Of a stretch of 64,000 bases of DNA, positions 18,658-28,073 are shown one piece after another; within the stretch, counting starts at the first letter, position 1, and every line of letters starts with the position of its first letter. Below the pieces are notes generated by a model. The model saw nothing but the letters and a program-made list of their open reading frames with translations. It was not told the DNA's origin and did not search any database. Source of the DNA: Clostridium algidicarnis DSM 15099 (GTDB lineage Bacteria; Bacillota; Clostridia; Clostridiales; Clostridiaceae); contig NZ_PTIS01000003.1 in NCBI RefSeq assembly GCF_002934235.1, forward strand, positions 168,624-232,623, in the 5' to 3' direction. The position numbers were made by a program, and so were the translations under genes.

Positions 18658-19557
18658 ATGCAAAATAAAAAAGTGTATCACGGACTAGCCATATTACTGA
18701 TGTTTATATGGGGACTATCCTATTTAAGCATTAAGGTAGTAGTTTCAGAAATAGAACCTACACTTGTGGCATTTTATAGATTTTTAATAGCATCTATAAT
18801 TTTATATATTATAATGAAGTTAAAGTACCCAGAGGAAAAGGTACTAAAAGAAGATAAGATTAAAATGATGCTTGGGGGATTTTTTGGAGTAGCTTTATAT
18901 TTCTTTTTTGAAAATTATGCTGTATCATTTACGTCTGCTTCAAATGTATCTATTCTTATATCGTCAATACCAATATTTACATTACTATCACAACGAATAA
19001 TATTTAAAGAAAAACTTACTACATTTAAAATATTAGGAGCTACTTTAAGTGTGATAGGAATAATAATAGTCGTTTCAAGTAAAGACAAGGTTAATTTATT
19101 TTCTTCGGGGACTTTAGGTGACTTAATGGCTCTTGGCGCAGCTATAAGTTGGGTTATATATAATATCGTAACTAGTAAGTTTAAGGGGGAATATAAGAGT
19201 ATAACTATAAGCACTTATCAGACTATATTTGGAACCATTTTTCTAAGCCCTGCTTTATTAATATCAAAACCAACCATGCCATCATCCTTAGCTATTATTA
19301 ATATACTTTATCTTTCCATAGCATGTTCTGTTGTAGGATATATAATATATATTTTTTGCTTGAAAAAGTTAGGACCAACTGTTATAACTACATATATTAA
19401 TTTACAACCAATAATAAGTTTAACAGCATCGGCACTTATATTAAAGGAGAGTGTTACTTTTGTACAGGTAATAGGGAGTATGATTATAATTACAGGAGTG
19501 TTCTTTGTAAATGCCGATAATAGGTTTAGTAAAAAGCGGTTTGAAGAGTCTATATGA
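18658..19557 (+). CDS. EamA/DMT-family transporter
   Basis: 299 residues with ten hydrophobic helices arranged as two EamA repeats (first about 5-140, second about 150-285). Markers include FIWGLSYLSIKVVVS at the start and the PTVITTYINLQPIISL segment in the second half. Such inner-membrane proteins usually export amino acids or metabolites; the substrate cannot be told. ATG start with GGGGGAT upstream. The first 76-bp repeat copy lies immediately downstream. Confidence 0.9.
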   Translation: MQNKKVYHGLAILLMFIWGLSYLSIKVVVSEIEPTLVAFYRFLIASIILYIIMKLKYPEEKVLKEDKIKMMLGGFFGVALYFFFENYAVSFTSASNVSILISSIPIFTLLSQRIIFKEKLTTFKILGATLSVIGIIIVVSSKDKVNLFSSGTLGDLMALGAAISWVIYNIVTSKFKGEYKSITISTYQTIFGTIFLSPALLISKPTMPSSLAIINILYLSIACSVVGYIIYIFCLKKLGPTVITTYINLQPIISLTASALILKESVTFVQVIGSMIIITGVFFVNADNRFSKKRFEESI

Positions 19558-19562
19558 AGTGA

Positions 19563-19651
19563 GTCTTAGAAGAACTTATCCAGGGGCGTAGCAGCCGTCA
19601 TCCCCTACCTTGAAGAGGATAGGGGTGTTACGGATGGTAGCCATCGGATAA
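19563..19651 (+). repeat. 76-bp G+C-rich interspersed repeat, copy 1 (plus 13-bp 5' extension)
   Basis: The core is 19576-19651, bounded by TTATCC and GGATAA. It is about 54% G+C in A+T-rich surroundings. Internally CCGT/ACGG, CCCCTA/TAGGGG and GATGG/CCATC can pair, giving a branched fold. The 13 bases before the core match copy 2 exactly. It differs from copies 2 and 3 at three positions each. No coding potential is seen. It lies between the EamA gene and its terminator. Confidence 0.85.
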
Positions 19652-19655
19652 AGAT

Positions 19656-19693
19656 AAAAAAAGATACTTCTAATATTAGAAGTATCTTTTTTT
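19656..19693. terminator. Bidirectional terminator between EamA and carboxypeptidase genes
   Basis: A perfect 38-bp palindrome with A-run and T-run ends, overlapping the stop codon of the leftward carboxypeptidase gene. Confidence 0.92.
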
Positions 19694-20932
19694 ATTTTTA
19701 TTTCTTTTTACCTTTGATTTAAAAAAGAAAATAATAGTTATTATAAGGATTGTACAAATTAAAGTTCCTATATAAATAAGTAAATTAGCTTTTATTAAAT
19801 CTGATTTTGATACACTAGGATATAAAACATACTTTTTTGAAGATAAAGGTTCTTTTAATGTTAGTTTCCCAGCACTAAGGTTTTTATTCAATTTCCAAGG
19901 GTTTAAACCAGCGGTATTTATGTCTTTTTCAAGATATTTTTTATTTATAGGATTTTCATAGTATTCAATATCTTCTTTCACTATTAAAGGAACATCTATG
20001 GTTTTAGAAGGACCAAAAAATCCAAAGGATTTATATTGTATTGGCAAGGTTTCTACAATGTCATCTTTATTTATAAGAATAGTTTTCTTTGCACTGTAGC
20101 TAGCATCTATAATTTTTTCAGTGTCATTAAACATAGCTAAATCTTCACCATCAAATATGGATTTTAAAACTACAGATACAAGTTTTCTTCCATCTCTTTC
20201 ATATATTGAAACAAAGCATTTACCTGCCTCAGTGGTATAACCAGTTTTGCCACCTAAGTTACCATTTTTCCCTAAGTATTTATTTCTATTTTCCATTAAA
20301 AACTTATCATTACTAGGAAGTTGAATGGAATCTTCTTTTATAGATAAAGTCTCTCTAACCCATGGATTGTCATAAGACCTTTTACCTAATATGGCAAGAT
20401 CTAAGGCGGTACTATAATGATTTTCATTATGTAAGCCATTTGCAGTTATAAAATTCGTGTTTTTCATTCCGAATTCTTCAGCTTTTTCATTCATCATTTT
20501 AATAAAAGAATCAGAATCTGTTGCTACGTTATCTGCTATTATATAAGCAGAATCATTAGCTGAATATAATAATAGGGCTTTCATTACGTCGCCAGCTGTC
20601 ATAGTTGTACCTATGTTAATAGGTTTTACACTAGCATTTAAGGAGTAAGCTGGTTGGTCTTTAGCAGATTTAGTATAGGTTAAGTTTTCTTCTTTACTCT
20701 TATTTTCTGCTAGTAATATAGCGGTCATGAGTTTTGTTGTACTTGCAGGATACATCTTATCTTCTGAATTAAGATCAAGTATTACTTCCATAGTATCCAT
20801 GTCAATAACTACAGCAGATTTTGCATAAATCTTTGGAACGGTTATGGGATCAGCTTTAACAGAAATTATAGGCGAAAATAAGCTTAAAGATAGCGCTAAA
20901 ACCATACTTTTTAGCAAGGTAACTTTTTTCAT
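19676..20932 (-). CDS. D-alanyl-D-alanine carboxypeptidase (PBP5/DacA type, family S11)
   Basis: 418 residues: signal peptide (about 1-27), S11 transpeptidase-fold domain, a PBP5 C-terminal beta domain, then a membrane anchor (about 385-407) and a basic tail. The three catalytic motifs are present: S64-T-T-K67, YSAN, and KTGYT. The enzyme trims the terminal D-Ala of peptidoglycan pentapeptides outside the membrane. Start ATG has AGGAGAG upstream. Several S11 paralogues (DacA, DacF, DacB) exist in spore-formers and this one cannot be assigned more exactly. Confidence 0.94.
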   Translation of the reverse strand: MKKVTLLKSMVLALSLSLFSPIISVKADPITVPKIYAKSAVVIDMDTMEVILDLNSEDKMYPASTTKLMTAILLAENKSKEENLTYTKSAKDQPAYSLNASVKPINIGTTMTAGDVMKALLLYSANDSAYIIADNVATDSDSFIKMMNEKAEEFGMKNTNFITANGLHNENHYSTALDLAILGKRSYDNPWVRETLSIKEDSIQLPSNDKFLMENRNKYLGKNGNLGGKTGYTTEAGKCFVSIYERDGRKLVSVVLKSIFDGEDLAMFNDTEKIIDASYSAKKTILINKDDIVETLPIQYKSFGFFGPSKTIDVPLIVKEDIEYYENPINKKYLEKDINTAGLNPWKLNKNLSAGKLTLKEPLSSKKYVLYPSVSKSDLIKANLLIYIGTLICTILIITIIFFFKSKVKRNKNKKRYF

Positions 20933-21134
20933 AAAATCTCTCCTTTTAAAATTTAATTATATAAAAATATTATTAACATTTATTAGTTTTAGGCATATAC
21001 TTTTTATTGTAAAATATCATTCATGTATTACAATAGCATTTAAAATGATATAATATTATTTTAGGTAAGTGTCTAAAATCTCAATTAGTATAACATTTTT
21101 AAAAAGATAAAACAACTATAATAGAGGTGATACA

Positions 21135-21755
21135 ATGGCTATGGAACATATAAAAAGTGTGTTTAATAAAAGAAAAGCTGGAGTAATGGGGAATTTTAGG
21201 GAAAGTTCTGTAATGATTTTATTAGAAGAAATAAATGAGGTGACTTATATAATATTTGAAGTTAGAGCATTAAACTTAAGACATCAGCCAGGAGATGTGT
21301 GTCTTCCAGGAGGAAAGATTGAAGAAGATGAATCACCAAAAGAAGCAGCTATAAGAGAAACTATGGAGGAACTAAATTTAGTAAGAAAAGACATAGAATA
21401 CATAGGGGAAATGGATTATCTTGTAACTCCTTATGGAAGCATTATGTATACTTTCATAGGAGAGCTTAAGGGTAATAAGGATATAATTCCAAGTTCTTAT
21501 GAAGTAGACCATATATTTAAGGTTCCCCTAGAGTTCTTTTTAAAGGAAGAACCGACCTTTTATGAAATGGAGATAGGCCCTAAAAGCACAGAGGGCTTTC
21601 CTTTTGAATTAATAAATAGGGGAGAAAATTATAAATTTTCTAAGGGAATGTTATCACAATACTTTTACAAGTATGAAAACCATGTTATATGGGGATTTAC
21701 TGCTAGAATAGTAAAAGAGTTTATAGATATAATAAAAAAAGAAAGAAGAAAATAA
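21135..21755 (+). CDS. Nudix hydrolase, CoA-pyrophosphatase (NudL) type
   Basis: 206 residues. The Nudix box reads GGKIEEDESPKEAAIRETME with the following EL, giving the GX5EX7REUXEE pattern. Just before it is LRHQPGDVCLPGG, the UPF0035-type motif associated with CoA pyrophosphatases, which cleave CoA to phosphopantetheine and 3',5'-ADP. ATG start at GAGGTGAT with 4-nt spacing. Cytosolic. Substrate is inferred from the motif. Confidence 0.9.
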   Translation: MAMEHIKSVFNKRKAGVMGNFRESSVMILLEEINEVTYIIFEVRALNLRHQPGDVCLPGGKIEEDESPKEAAIRETMEELNLVRKDIEYIGEMDYLVTPYGSIMYTFIGELKGNKDIIPSSYEVDHIFKVPLEFFLKEEPTFYEMEIGPKSTEGFPFELINRGENYKFSKGMLSQYFYKYENHVIWGFTARIVKEFIDIIKKERRK

Positions 21756-22081
21756 TGAATATTAATATTCAAAACAATACTCAGAATATTCGAAATGGAT
21801 TTATAATTTGGAATTTGCTGTTGATTTTTGTATGTTGATGAATGTATAATTATAGTATATAAAATACTAGTTAATACTGGTTAAAAATATTGCTACGAAG
21901 GGGTGATTAAAGTTATAAATATATTTTAAAGGCTTTCACAATAATTGTATCAGAACTTTTATCATTATAATTTATGCTTGCTTACTTTAAGATTTAACAT
22001 GAAAATATTAACTTATAGGGATTTGCAGAAGGAAAGATTCATATACTTTAATAGATGTAATCAAATAGGGGGGTAAATGTA
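21756..22081 (+). other. Intergenic region before the OPT transporter
   Basis: About 325 bp without a credible gene. A 14-bp perfect palindrome (GAATATTAATATTC, 21757-21770) follows the Nudix stop. A GGGGTGAT ribosome-site-like sequence near 21900 opens no substantial frame. No riboswitch or clear promoter was recognised. Confidence 0.5.
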
Positions 22082-24004
22082 ATGGAAGAAAAAAAAGGAC
22101 TATCTAGTACAGCTTACGGAGATATTAAAGGAGAAGATTATATACCTTATATTTCTGTAAAAGATGCATTCTCTGAAATAACTGTTATATCTATAGTTTT
22201 TGGATGTATAGTTGCTATTATTTTTGGAGCTGCTAATACTTATCTTGGACTAAAGGTAGGAATGACTATAGCAGCTGGTATTCCGGCAGCTATTATAGCA
22301 ACATCAATATTAAAGGGAATATTCAAAAAAAATAATATACTAGAAACAAATATTATTCAATCTATGGCATCTATGGGAGAGTCACTTGCAGGAGGATTAA
22401 TTTTTATTATTCCTGCGGTTATAGTATTAGGACATGAATTAAAGCTAACAACCATTATTATAGTGGCTATATTAGGAGGATTACTTGGAATTTTATTTGT
22501 CATACCAATTAGAAAATATTTAATGGTTGAAGAACATGGAAACCTTATATATCCAGAAGCCATGGCTACTGCTGAAGTGCTTGTGAATAGTAGTGCAGGT
22601 GGAAGTGGTTTTAGAAACATGATGACAGGTCTTTTAGGTGGAGGTATATATAAGTTCTTTTCCGGTGCATTTCAATTGTGGGGAGAATCTCCAGTATGGA
22701 TTATAAAGCCATTTCATGGAACTGTATTTGGAATAGATGCTATGGCATCTTTGCTTGGAGTTGGTTATATTGTTGGAATACAAATAGCTACGTACATGTT
22801 TGCAGGAGCTTTAGTTGCTAATTTTACACTAGTACCACTAATAAAGTACTTTGGAGATGGAATAAATACTGTAATATTTCCATCCGTAAAATTAATTTCT
22901 GAAATGTCAGCAAAAGAAATTTCAGCTTCCTACGTAAAGTATATAGGCGCTGGTGCAGTAGCTGCTGGTGGACTTATAAGTATAATAAAATCTATGCCAA
23001 CTATAGTAAGATCTTTTAAAACAGCTTTATCAGGTATGAAATCTAATGCAGATATGTCAAAAAATGAGGATCTACCAATCACATGGGTTATAGGTGGTTC
23101 TGTATTAGTATTTGTTTTATCTTGGATTATGCCAAAGACAGTTGGAACAGGCTGGCTTGGTGCCATACTCGCAATTATATGTTCATTCTTCTTTGCAGTA
23201 GTTTCTGCTAGAATAGTAGGGCTTATAGGTACTTCAAATAACCCTATATCAGGTATGACTATTGCATCTTTATTGTTTATAACAGGTATATTAAAGGCTA
23301 CAGGGAAAATTGGAGATGCAGGGATGTTAGCAGCAATAATAGCATCTTCTATAGTTTGTGTAGCTGTAGCTGTAGCAGGTGGATCGGCACAAAGTTTGAA
23401 AACCACATTTATTATAGGAGGAACTCCTAAAAAGGTTGAAATTAGTATGTTTATAGCAATAGTTGTATCCTCTGTTGTTATTGGAGCTGTAATACTTATG
23501 TTAAGTAATGTTTACGGATTAGGATCAACAGATGTACCAGCTCCTCAAGCTAATATGATGGCCATGATAGTACAAGGTGTTATGAGCGGAGAATTACCTT
23601 GGACACTTGTTATAGCGGGAATGACTCTTGCATTTATGTGTGAACTTATGGGAATACCAGTGCTTCCTTTTGCATTAGGATTATATTTACCAATAAATCT
23701 AAGTGCGGGTGTATTAATAGGTGGTATTCTAAGAGTGCTTGTAGAAAAGAAATATAAGAAAGATCAAAATCAATTTAAGATCCAAAATGAAAAAGGAATA
23801 CTTACTGCATCAGGTTTAGTTGCTGGAGATGCTTTGGTTGGAATAATAATAGCAATATTTGCAGCATTAAAATTAGATTCAGCTCTTGCAATAGGTCCTA
23901 AAATAATGCCAAGTATAGCTGGCAGTAACTGGACGTCAGCAGTAGTGTTATTTATATTTGCCACATTGTTCTATAGATATACTGTTAAAATAGATAATAA
24001 TTAG
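22082..24004 (+). CDS. OPT-family oligopeptide transporter
   Basis: 640 residues with about 14-16 membrane segments. Family features include the N-terminal ANTYLGLKVGMTIAAGIPAA segment, NIIQSMASMGESLAGG, YPEAMATAEVL and ISGMTIASL. Bacterial OPT proteins import small peptides or metal chelates, probably by proton symport. ATG preceded by GGGGGG. A small PqqD-like gene follows 46 bp downstream behind paired hairpins. Substrate unknown. Confidence 0.93.
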   Translation: MEEKKGLSSTAYGDIKGEDYIPYISVKDAFSEITVISIVFGCIVAIIFGAANTYLGLKVGMTIAAGIPAAIIATSILKGIFKKNNILETNIIQSMASMGESLAGGLIFIIPAVIVLGHELKLTTIIIVAILGGLLGILFVIPIRKYLMVEEHGNLIYPEAMATAEVLVNSSAGGSGFRNMMTGLLGGGIYKFFSGAFQLWGESPVWIIKPFHGTVFGIDAMASLLGVGYIVGIQIATYMFAGALVANFTLVPLIKYFGDGINTVIFPSVKLISEMSAKEISASYVKYIGAGAVAAGGLISIIKSMPTIVRSFKTALSGMKSNADMSKNEDLPITWVIGGSVLVFVLSWIMPKTVGTGWLGAILAIICSFFFAVVSARIVGLIGTSNNPISGMTIASLLFITGILKATGKIGDAGMLAAIIASSIVCVAVAVAGGSAQSLKTTFIIGGTPKKVEISMFIAIVVSSVVIGAVILMLSNVYGLGSTDVPAPQANMMAMIVQGVMSGELPWTLVIAGMTLAFMCELMGIPVLPFALGLYLPINLSAGVLIGGILRVLVEKKYKKDQNQFKIQNEKGILTASGLVAGDALVGIIIAIFAALKLDSALAIGPKIMPSIAGSNWTSAVVLFIFATLFYRYTVKIDNN

Positions 24005-24009
24005 TATAA

Positions 24010-24042
24010 TAGGAGAGCTAAGCTCTCCTAAAATTTTAGGAG
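24010..24042 (+). promoter_or_regulatory. Two mutually exclusive hairpins covering the PqqD-like gene's ribosome site
   Basis: Arm TAGGAGAGCT (24010-24019) pairs with AGCTCTCCTA (24021-24030). The latter's TCCTA part can instead pair with TAGGA of the Shine-Dalgarno AGGAGG, as TCCTAAAA/TTTTAGGA (24026-24041). The alternatives would expose or mask the ribosome site. Confidence 0.4.
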
Positions 24043-24050
24043 GATCATAT

Positions 24051-24425
24051 ATGTCAAAATTACCATCAAGTGAAGCAAAAGATGACTCCGATAATTTTCT
24101 TCTTTATATTCCAATAATAAAACATGATTTATATGAGGTAAGAAAAGGAAGCGTGTATCTTATATTTATACATGATAAACCTTTAGAAAAGGCACTAAGA
24201 TGGCTTGTGAAAAAGCCTTATAAAAGTGATGTTGAACTTGATAGTATGGGAAGTGCAGTTTGGCTTTTAATAGATGGGAAAAATAATATACATGATATTG
24301 GAAAAATGCTTTTTGTAAAGTTTGGAGATAAGTGTGATCCTATATATGATAGACTTATTTTATATCTTAAATATTTAAATAAAAAAGGTTGGATATCTTT
24401 TAAAAAAGATGAAAAGCTAAATTAA
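24051..24425 (+). CDS. PqqD-like domain protein
   Basis: 124 residues. The stretch VELDSMGSAVWLLIDGKNNIHDIG and the helix around MLFVKFGDKCDP match the PqqD winged-helix pattern (L...G...W..IDG..T..ei...l...f). PqqD domains bind the leader of ribosomally made peptides and present them to radical-SAM or other maturases. No maturase or precursor is adjacent; the upstream gene is an OPT transporter. AGGAGG lies 7 nt before the ATG. It may be a stand-alone PqqD-fold protein with another role. Confidence 0.7.
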   Translation: MSKLPSSEAKDDSDNFLLYIPIIKHDLYEVRKGSVYLIFIHDKPLEKALRWLVKKPYKSDVELDSMGSAVWLLIDGKNNIHDIGKMLFVKFGDKCDPIYDRLILYLKYLNKKGWISFKKDEKLN

Positions 24426-24496
24426 TAAAAGATATTAGTTAAGATAGTTATATTAGTAGTTTAAATAAAATATATATTATATATATTAGTAGAAAT

Positions 24497-24532
24497 AAGA
24501 GTAGCACTTTATTATTTATAGAGCTACTCTTA
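24497..24532. terminator. Inverted repeat between the PqqD-like gene and a convergent small gene
   Basis: 10-bp perfect arms TAAGAGTAGC and GCTACTCTTA with a 16-nt loop. The T tract is weak. Confidence 0.5.
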
Positions 24533-24567
24533 AACTATATACCAAACTAAAATATTTATTGCAATAA

Positions 24568-24900
24568 TCATTTTTTTCTAGATAATACTAAAAAGCTTAT
24601 GATTATAATAAATATGTATGCAAAAGGAATGAATATGTTTATAAGCATAGAATTTAAAAAGAATTTTGTATATATAAATAGTATTAATGAAATTAAAGAC
24701 CAAAATAAAGAAGTATAGGACATCCGGTTATTAGTTTTACGCCAGGAATCTGGATCTTTCATATTGCCTACTATAGTATCATGTTTTTTATTTTCCTTTG
24801 AAGAAGATACAAATAAAAATTTGAAATATAAAAAACATAATAGGTTAATAATAAGTATAACTAAGAATACATAAGACACAGAAATACTTGTAATATTCAT
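24568..24900 (-). CDS. Small three-helix membrane protein, unknown
   Basis: 110 residues. Hydrophobic segments at about 8-30, 65-80 and 85-106 flank a polar loop (SSKENKKHDTIVGNMKDPDSWRK). ATG start with GGTGGTGAT upstream, supporting expression. No family was recognised. It stands alone between the PqqD-like gene and the riboswitch region and is transcribed away from the latter. Confidence 0.75.
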   Translation of the reverse strand: MNITSISVSYVFLVILIINLLCFLYFKFLFVSSSKENKKHDTIVGNMKDPDSWRKTNNRMSYTSLFWSLISLILFIYTKFFLNSMLINIFIPFAYIFIIIISFLVLSRKK

Positions 24901-24985
24901 ATAATCACCACCATAAGATTTATAAGCTTATTGTTTCCCAAAATTTATAGATAATACACCTTTACTGTTTAAGATATAAAATGTA

Positions 24986-25015
24986 TTGTTAAAATTAAAC
25001 ACATAAAGGTATAAT
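24986..25015 (+). promoter_or_regulatory. Predicted promoter of the B12-riboswitch operon
   Basis: TTGTTA at 24986-24991 and TATAAT at 25010-25015 with an 18-bp spacer, about 85 bp upstream of the riboswitch aptamer. Confidence 0.5.
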
Positions 25016-25100
25016 TAATTCGAATCTTATTTATTTTAAATATAGAATGTTTACTATTAAAGATTTTAATGATAAACTTAATATAATATAAATTTAATAT

Positions 25101-25236
25101 AGAATATATAAGGGAATACGGTTAAATCCCGTAGCAGCCCCCGCTACTGTAAGCATGGACGAAGGTAATAGCCACTGGATTTTCTGGGAAGGCTACCAAG
25201 AGGAAGAAGTGCAAGCCAGGATATCTTATATTTTCT
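25101..25236 (+). promoter_or_regulatory. Cobalamin (AdoCbl) riboswitch
   Basis: Conserved elements occur in order: GGGAATACGGT, AAATCCCGTAGCAGCCCCC, GCTACTGTAA, GAAGG, GCCACTGG, TGGGAAGGC and the B12-box-like GCAAGCCAGGATATCT. Flanking GAATATATAAG and CTTATATTTTC close P1. It should shut down the downstream ECF operon when cobalamin is plentiful. Confidence 0.96.
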
Positions 25237-25318
25237 TTAACACATCTAAAAAGTAATTAAATATGTAAAGCATACTAGTATACTTTATTGTTATTTCTTT
25301 AAGATGCATAAATTTAAA

Positions 25319-25388
25319 TTACCTTCGGAGGGAAGGTAAAGATTTAGAAACTTTGAATCTTTGCCGAACTTTTAAGTTCGGCTTTTTG
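25319..25388 (+). terminator. Riboswitch expression platform: hairpins and intrinsic terminator
   Basis: A hairpin TTACCTT/AAGGTAA (25319-25339) and an AAAGATT/AATCTTT pairing (25338-25362) precede a strong terminator, GCCGAACTT/AAGTTCGGC (25363-25382), followed by TTTTT. The chain fits ligand-controlled premature termination 117 bp before the first gene. Confidence 0.88.
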
Positions 25389-25504
25389 CATTTTAAATAA
25401 AAATTAGGTATATAATATTTAAGTTAAGATGCAAATTTAACTATTATGTAAAGATAGCTTTAAAATATTTAGGAAACAAAACACCTTAAAGGACGTGGGA
25501 TTTA

Positions 25505-26368
25505 TTGAAAAGATATCATACTATGACAACAATTATTATAAATCTTATTATGCTATTTATTTCCCTGTTAACCAATAATTTTATTATATTAACATCGATA
25601 CTTATATGGAATCTTACTGTAGCTTATTTATATAAGGGGTTTTATAAATACAAAAGATCCTTGCCTTATCTTTTTTCATTAGCATTAGTGACTTTAATTA
25701 TAAATTCATTTTTTGTACAGGCAGGAAACACTAAATTAATAACCATTTTGGGAAGGCAGATAAATTTAGAAGTAATAGTTTATGCCCTTATAATGAGTTA
25801 TAAAATACTTATAGTATTTGTTATATTTATTTCATTAGAACTTATGATAGATTCTGATAGAGCAGTTTCCTATTTTTCAAACAAATTACCAAAGACTTCA
25901 CTTATGATGCTAATAGGAATTAAACTTATACCTAATATGGAAAACAGATTAAATACTCTTAAAGACATATACACTATAAGAGGACTTGATTATAAAGTAA
26001 AAGGCATAAGGGCTAGAATAAAAAGTTCCATTCCAATACTTTCAATACTCCTTGAAGATTCTTTAGAAAATTCCTTTGATATAGCAGAATCTTGTTACAT
26101 AAGAGGTTCACTTAGAGGAAATAGAGGAATATACGAAAAGGAAGAATATTTTTTTAGTGATGTTTTAGTTATATCCATGTCAGTTATAAGTTTTATTAGC
26201 TACTTTATAATATCTAAATATTATAAAGTTAACTTTGATATTTACAATAATTTTAAAGAACTAAATATGATATCAGTATACTCATTAACTATAGGTAGCA
26301 TAATAATATTTAGTGCTATTATAAACTTTTTCATAATAAAAAGCAGAATAACTAGAAAGGAAAACTAA
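25505..26368 (+). CDS. ECF transporter T component (EcfT/CbiQ family)
   Basis: 287 residues, TTG start. Four to five hydrophobic segments (about 7-115 and 232-280) flank the cytoplasmic coupling region. That region contains the ECF-T signatures around TIRGLDYKVKGIRARI and ESCYIRGSLRG (Ala/Ser-Arg-Gly type motifs that contact the ATPases). It is the transmembrane scaffold of an energy-coupling factor importer. It is first in an operon under a cobalamin riboswitch; the stop is 1 bp before the ATPase gene. Cobalamin or a corrinoid is the inferred substrate. Confidence 0.9.
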   Translation: MKRYHTMTTIIINLIMLFISLLTNNFIILTSILIWNLTVAYLYKGFYKYKRSLPYLFSLALVTLIINSFFVQAGNTKLITILGRQINLEVIVYALIMSYKILIVFVIFISLELMIDSDRAVSYFSNKLPKTSLMMLIGIKLIPNMENRLNTLKDIYTIRGLDYKVKGIRARIKSSIPILSILLEDSLENSFDIAESCYIRGSLRGNRGIYEKEEYFFSDVLVISMSVISFISYFIISKYYKVNFDIYNNFKELNMISVYSLTIGSIIIFSAIINFFIIKSRITRKEN

Positions 26369-26369
26369 A

Positions 26370-28073
26370 ATGGATCACATTAAAATGAATAATCTGAGTT
26401 ATAAGTATCCAAATGCTGTTAATAGCTCATTAAAAAATATAAATATAAATATAGAAAAAGGAGAATTTGTTTTAGTAATTGGAAAGTCAGGATCAGGTAA
26501 ATCCACCTTAGCGAAGGTGATATCAGGTAGCATACCAAACTTTTATGGTGGCACGCTAAAGGGACTTCTAGAAATTGAAGGTATTAATTGTATTGATAAA
26601 ATAGGTGATAAAGATCGAAGAAATGTATCAATGGTATTTCAAGATCCTGAAAAACAATTAATTATGAATAAGGTTCATAGAGAAATAGCCTTTGGGCTTG
26701 AAAATATAGGCCTTGAAACTTCTGATATTCATAAAAGACTTTGGGAATCACTTCAATTTTGTAGCCTCTTAGACTTTTATAATAGAGATATAAAAACTTT
26801 ATCAGGAGGAGAAAAGCAAAAGGTGGTTATTGCCTCAGCTTTAGCTATGAGGGATGAATGCATAATATTAGATGAGCCAACATCGCAGTTAGACCCATCT
26901 TCAGCTGAGGAAATCATAAACTTAATTAAGAAAATAAATGAGGAACTAGGTGTAACAATTATAGTCATAGAACAAAGGATTGAAAGGTGGCTGGAGTTTT
27001 CTGATAAGGTAACATTTATGAAACAAGGGGAAATAGACTTTTTTGGCACTCCAGAAGACTTTTTGAATACAGATAATAGTAGTTTTATGCCTTCCTATAT
27101 TGATGCTTTGAGATATATGAGTATTAAAGAAAGTCCAAAAACATTTAAAAATGCTAGAATCATCATGGAAAAACAAGTAGGTAAAAAGATAAAAATAGAA
27201 GAAATGCCTAATGAAAACAAAGGGTATAAAGAACATAAGGAAAAAAAGACGAAATCTTTAGTAGGGAAGCTTTTTTCAAAGAAAGAAAAAGAGGAAGGCG
27301 AAATAACTATTAGGGATTTAAAAGTTAATTATGATGACAAATCAGTATTAAATAATATAAACTTAAATATAAAAAAGGGAGATTTTTGTGCTTTAATTGG
27401 ACCTAATGGAGCAGGTAAATCTACTTTTCTTAAGGCAATTATGAATTTAATCGAATATAAGGGAAATATAAGGTTTCAAAATAAAAATATAAAAGACCTA
27501 GATAAAAGGGGATTTTATAAAAATGTTGGGTATGTATCTCAAAACCCTAATGATTATATATCTAGAGATTCTGTATATAATGAGATTAAATTTACTTTAG
27601 ATAATTACAACATAAAAGATGAGAAAAAAATAAATAAGGTTATTAAAAGACTTAATTTAGAACATTTAAAAGATAAAAACCCAAGAGATATAAGTGGCGG
27701 AGAAAGGCAAAGGCTGGCAATAGCAACGATGATAGTCTTAGAGCCTAAGGTTTTATTAATAGACGAACCCACAAGAGGACTTGATAACGAAAATAAGAAA
27801 ATGCTGCAAGATATATTAAAAGAAATTAATAGACTTGGAGTAACTATAATTTTAATTACTCATGATATGGACTTTGCAGCAAGCTCAGCAAATAGATTTA
27901 TAATGCTCTTTAATGGGAAAATAACTTCTGATGGTGATATGCAAAAGGTATTTAAAGAAGGGTTTTATTACACTACTACCCTACATAAACTATTTAATAA
28001 TATAAATAAAAATATTTTCAATCTAGAAGACGTAAATACTTTTTACAAAAAGGACTTAAGGAGAACACTATGA
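26370..28073 (+). CDS. ECF transporter fused double ATPase (A-A' component)
   Basis: 567 residues with two complete ABC ATPase domains. The first has Walker A GKSGSGKST at 38-46, signature LSGGEKQ and Walker B ECIILDEPTSQLD. The second has GPNGAGKST at 344-352, ISGGERQR and VLLIDEPTRGLD. A charged Lys/Glu-rich linker (about 265-310) joins them. Such fusions replace separate EcfA and EcfA'. It powers import with the T component encoded just upstream. The last four bases overlap the S-component start (ATGA), so translation is coupled. Confidence 0.94.
   Translation: MDHIKMNNLSYKYPNAVNSSLKNININIEKGEFVLVIGKSGSGKSTLAKVISGSIPNFYGGTLKGLLEIEGINCIDKIGDKDRRNVSMVFQDPEKQLIMNKVHREIAFGLENIGLETSDIHKRLWESLQFCSLLDFYNRDIKTLSGGEKQKVVIASALAMRDECIILDEPTSQLDPSSAEEIINLIKKINEELGVTIIVIEQRIERWLEFSDKVTFMKQGEIDFFGTPEDFLNTDNSSFMPSYIDALRYMSIKESPKTFKNARIIMEKQVGKKIKIEEMPNENKGYKEHKEKKTKSLVGKLFSKKEKEEGEITIRDLKVNYDDKSVLNNINLNIKKGDFCALIGPNGAGKSTFLKAIMNLIEYKGNIRFQNKNIKDLDKRGFYKNVGYVSQNPNDYISRDSVYNEIKFTLDNYNIKDEKKINKVIKRLNLEHLKDKNPRDISGGERQRLAIATMIVLEPKVLLIDEPTRGLDNENKKMLQDILKEINRLGVTIILITHDMDFAASSANRFIMLFNGKITSDGDMQKVFKEGFYYTTTLHKLFNNINKNIFNLEDVNTFYKKDLRRTL

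Noticed and set aside
18915..19214. 99-codon minus-strand frame opposite the EamA transporter
   Set aside because: Antisense to a well-supported membrane protein and lacking start signals.
19576..19651. 76-bp repeat as a tRNA or CRISPR unit
   Set aside because: The length matches a tRNA, but there is no anticodon arm, TTCGA arm or CCA end; copies are kilobases apart, so not a CRISPR array.
22930..23406. 158-codon minus-strand frame inside the OPT gene
   Set aside because: Antisense shadow of a clearly coding membrane protein; low-complexity, no ribosome site, no recognisable product.
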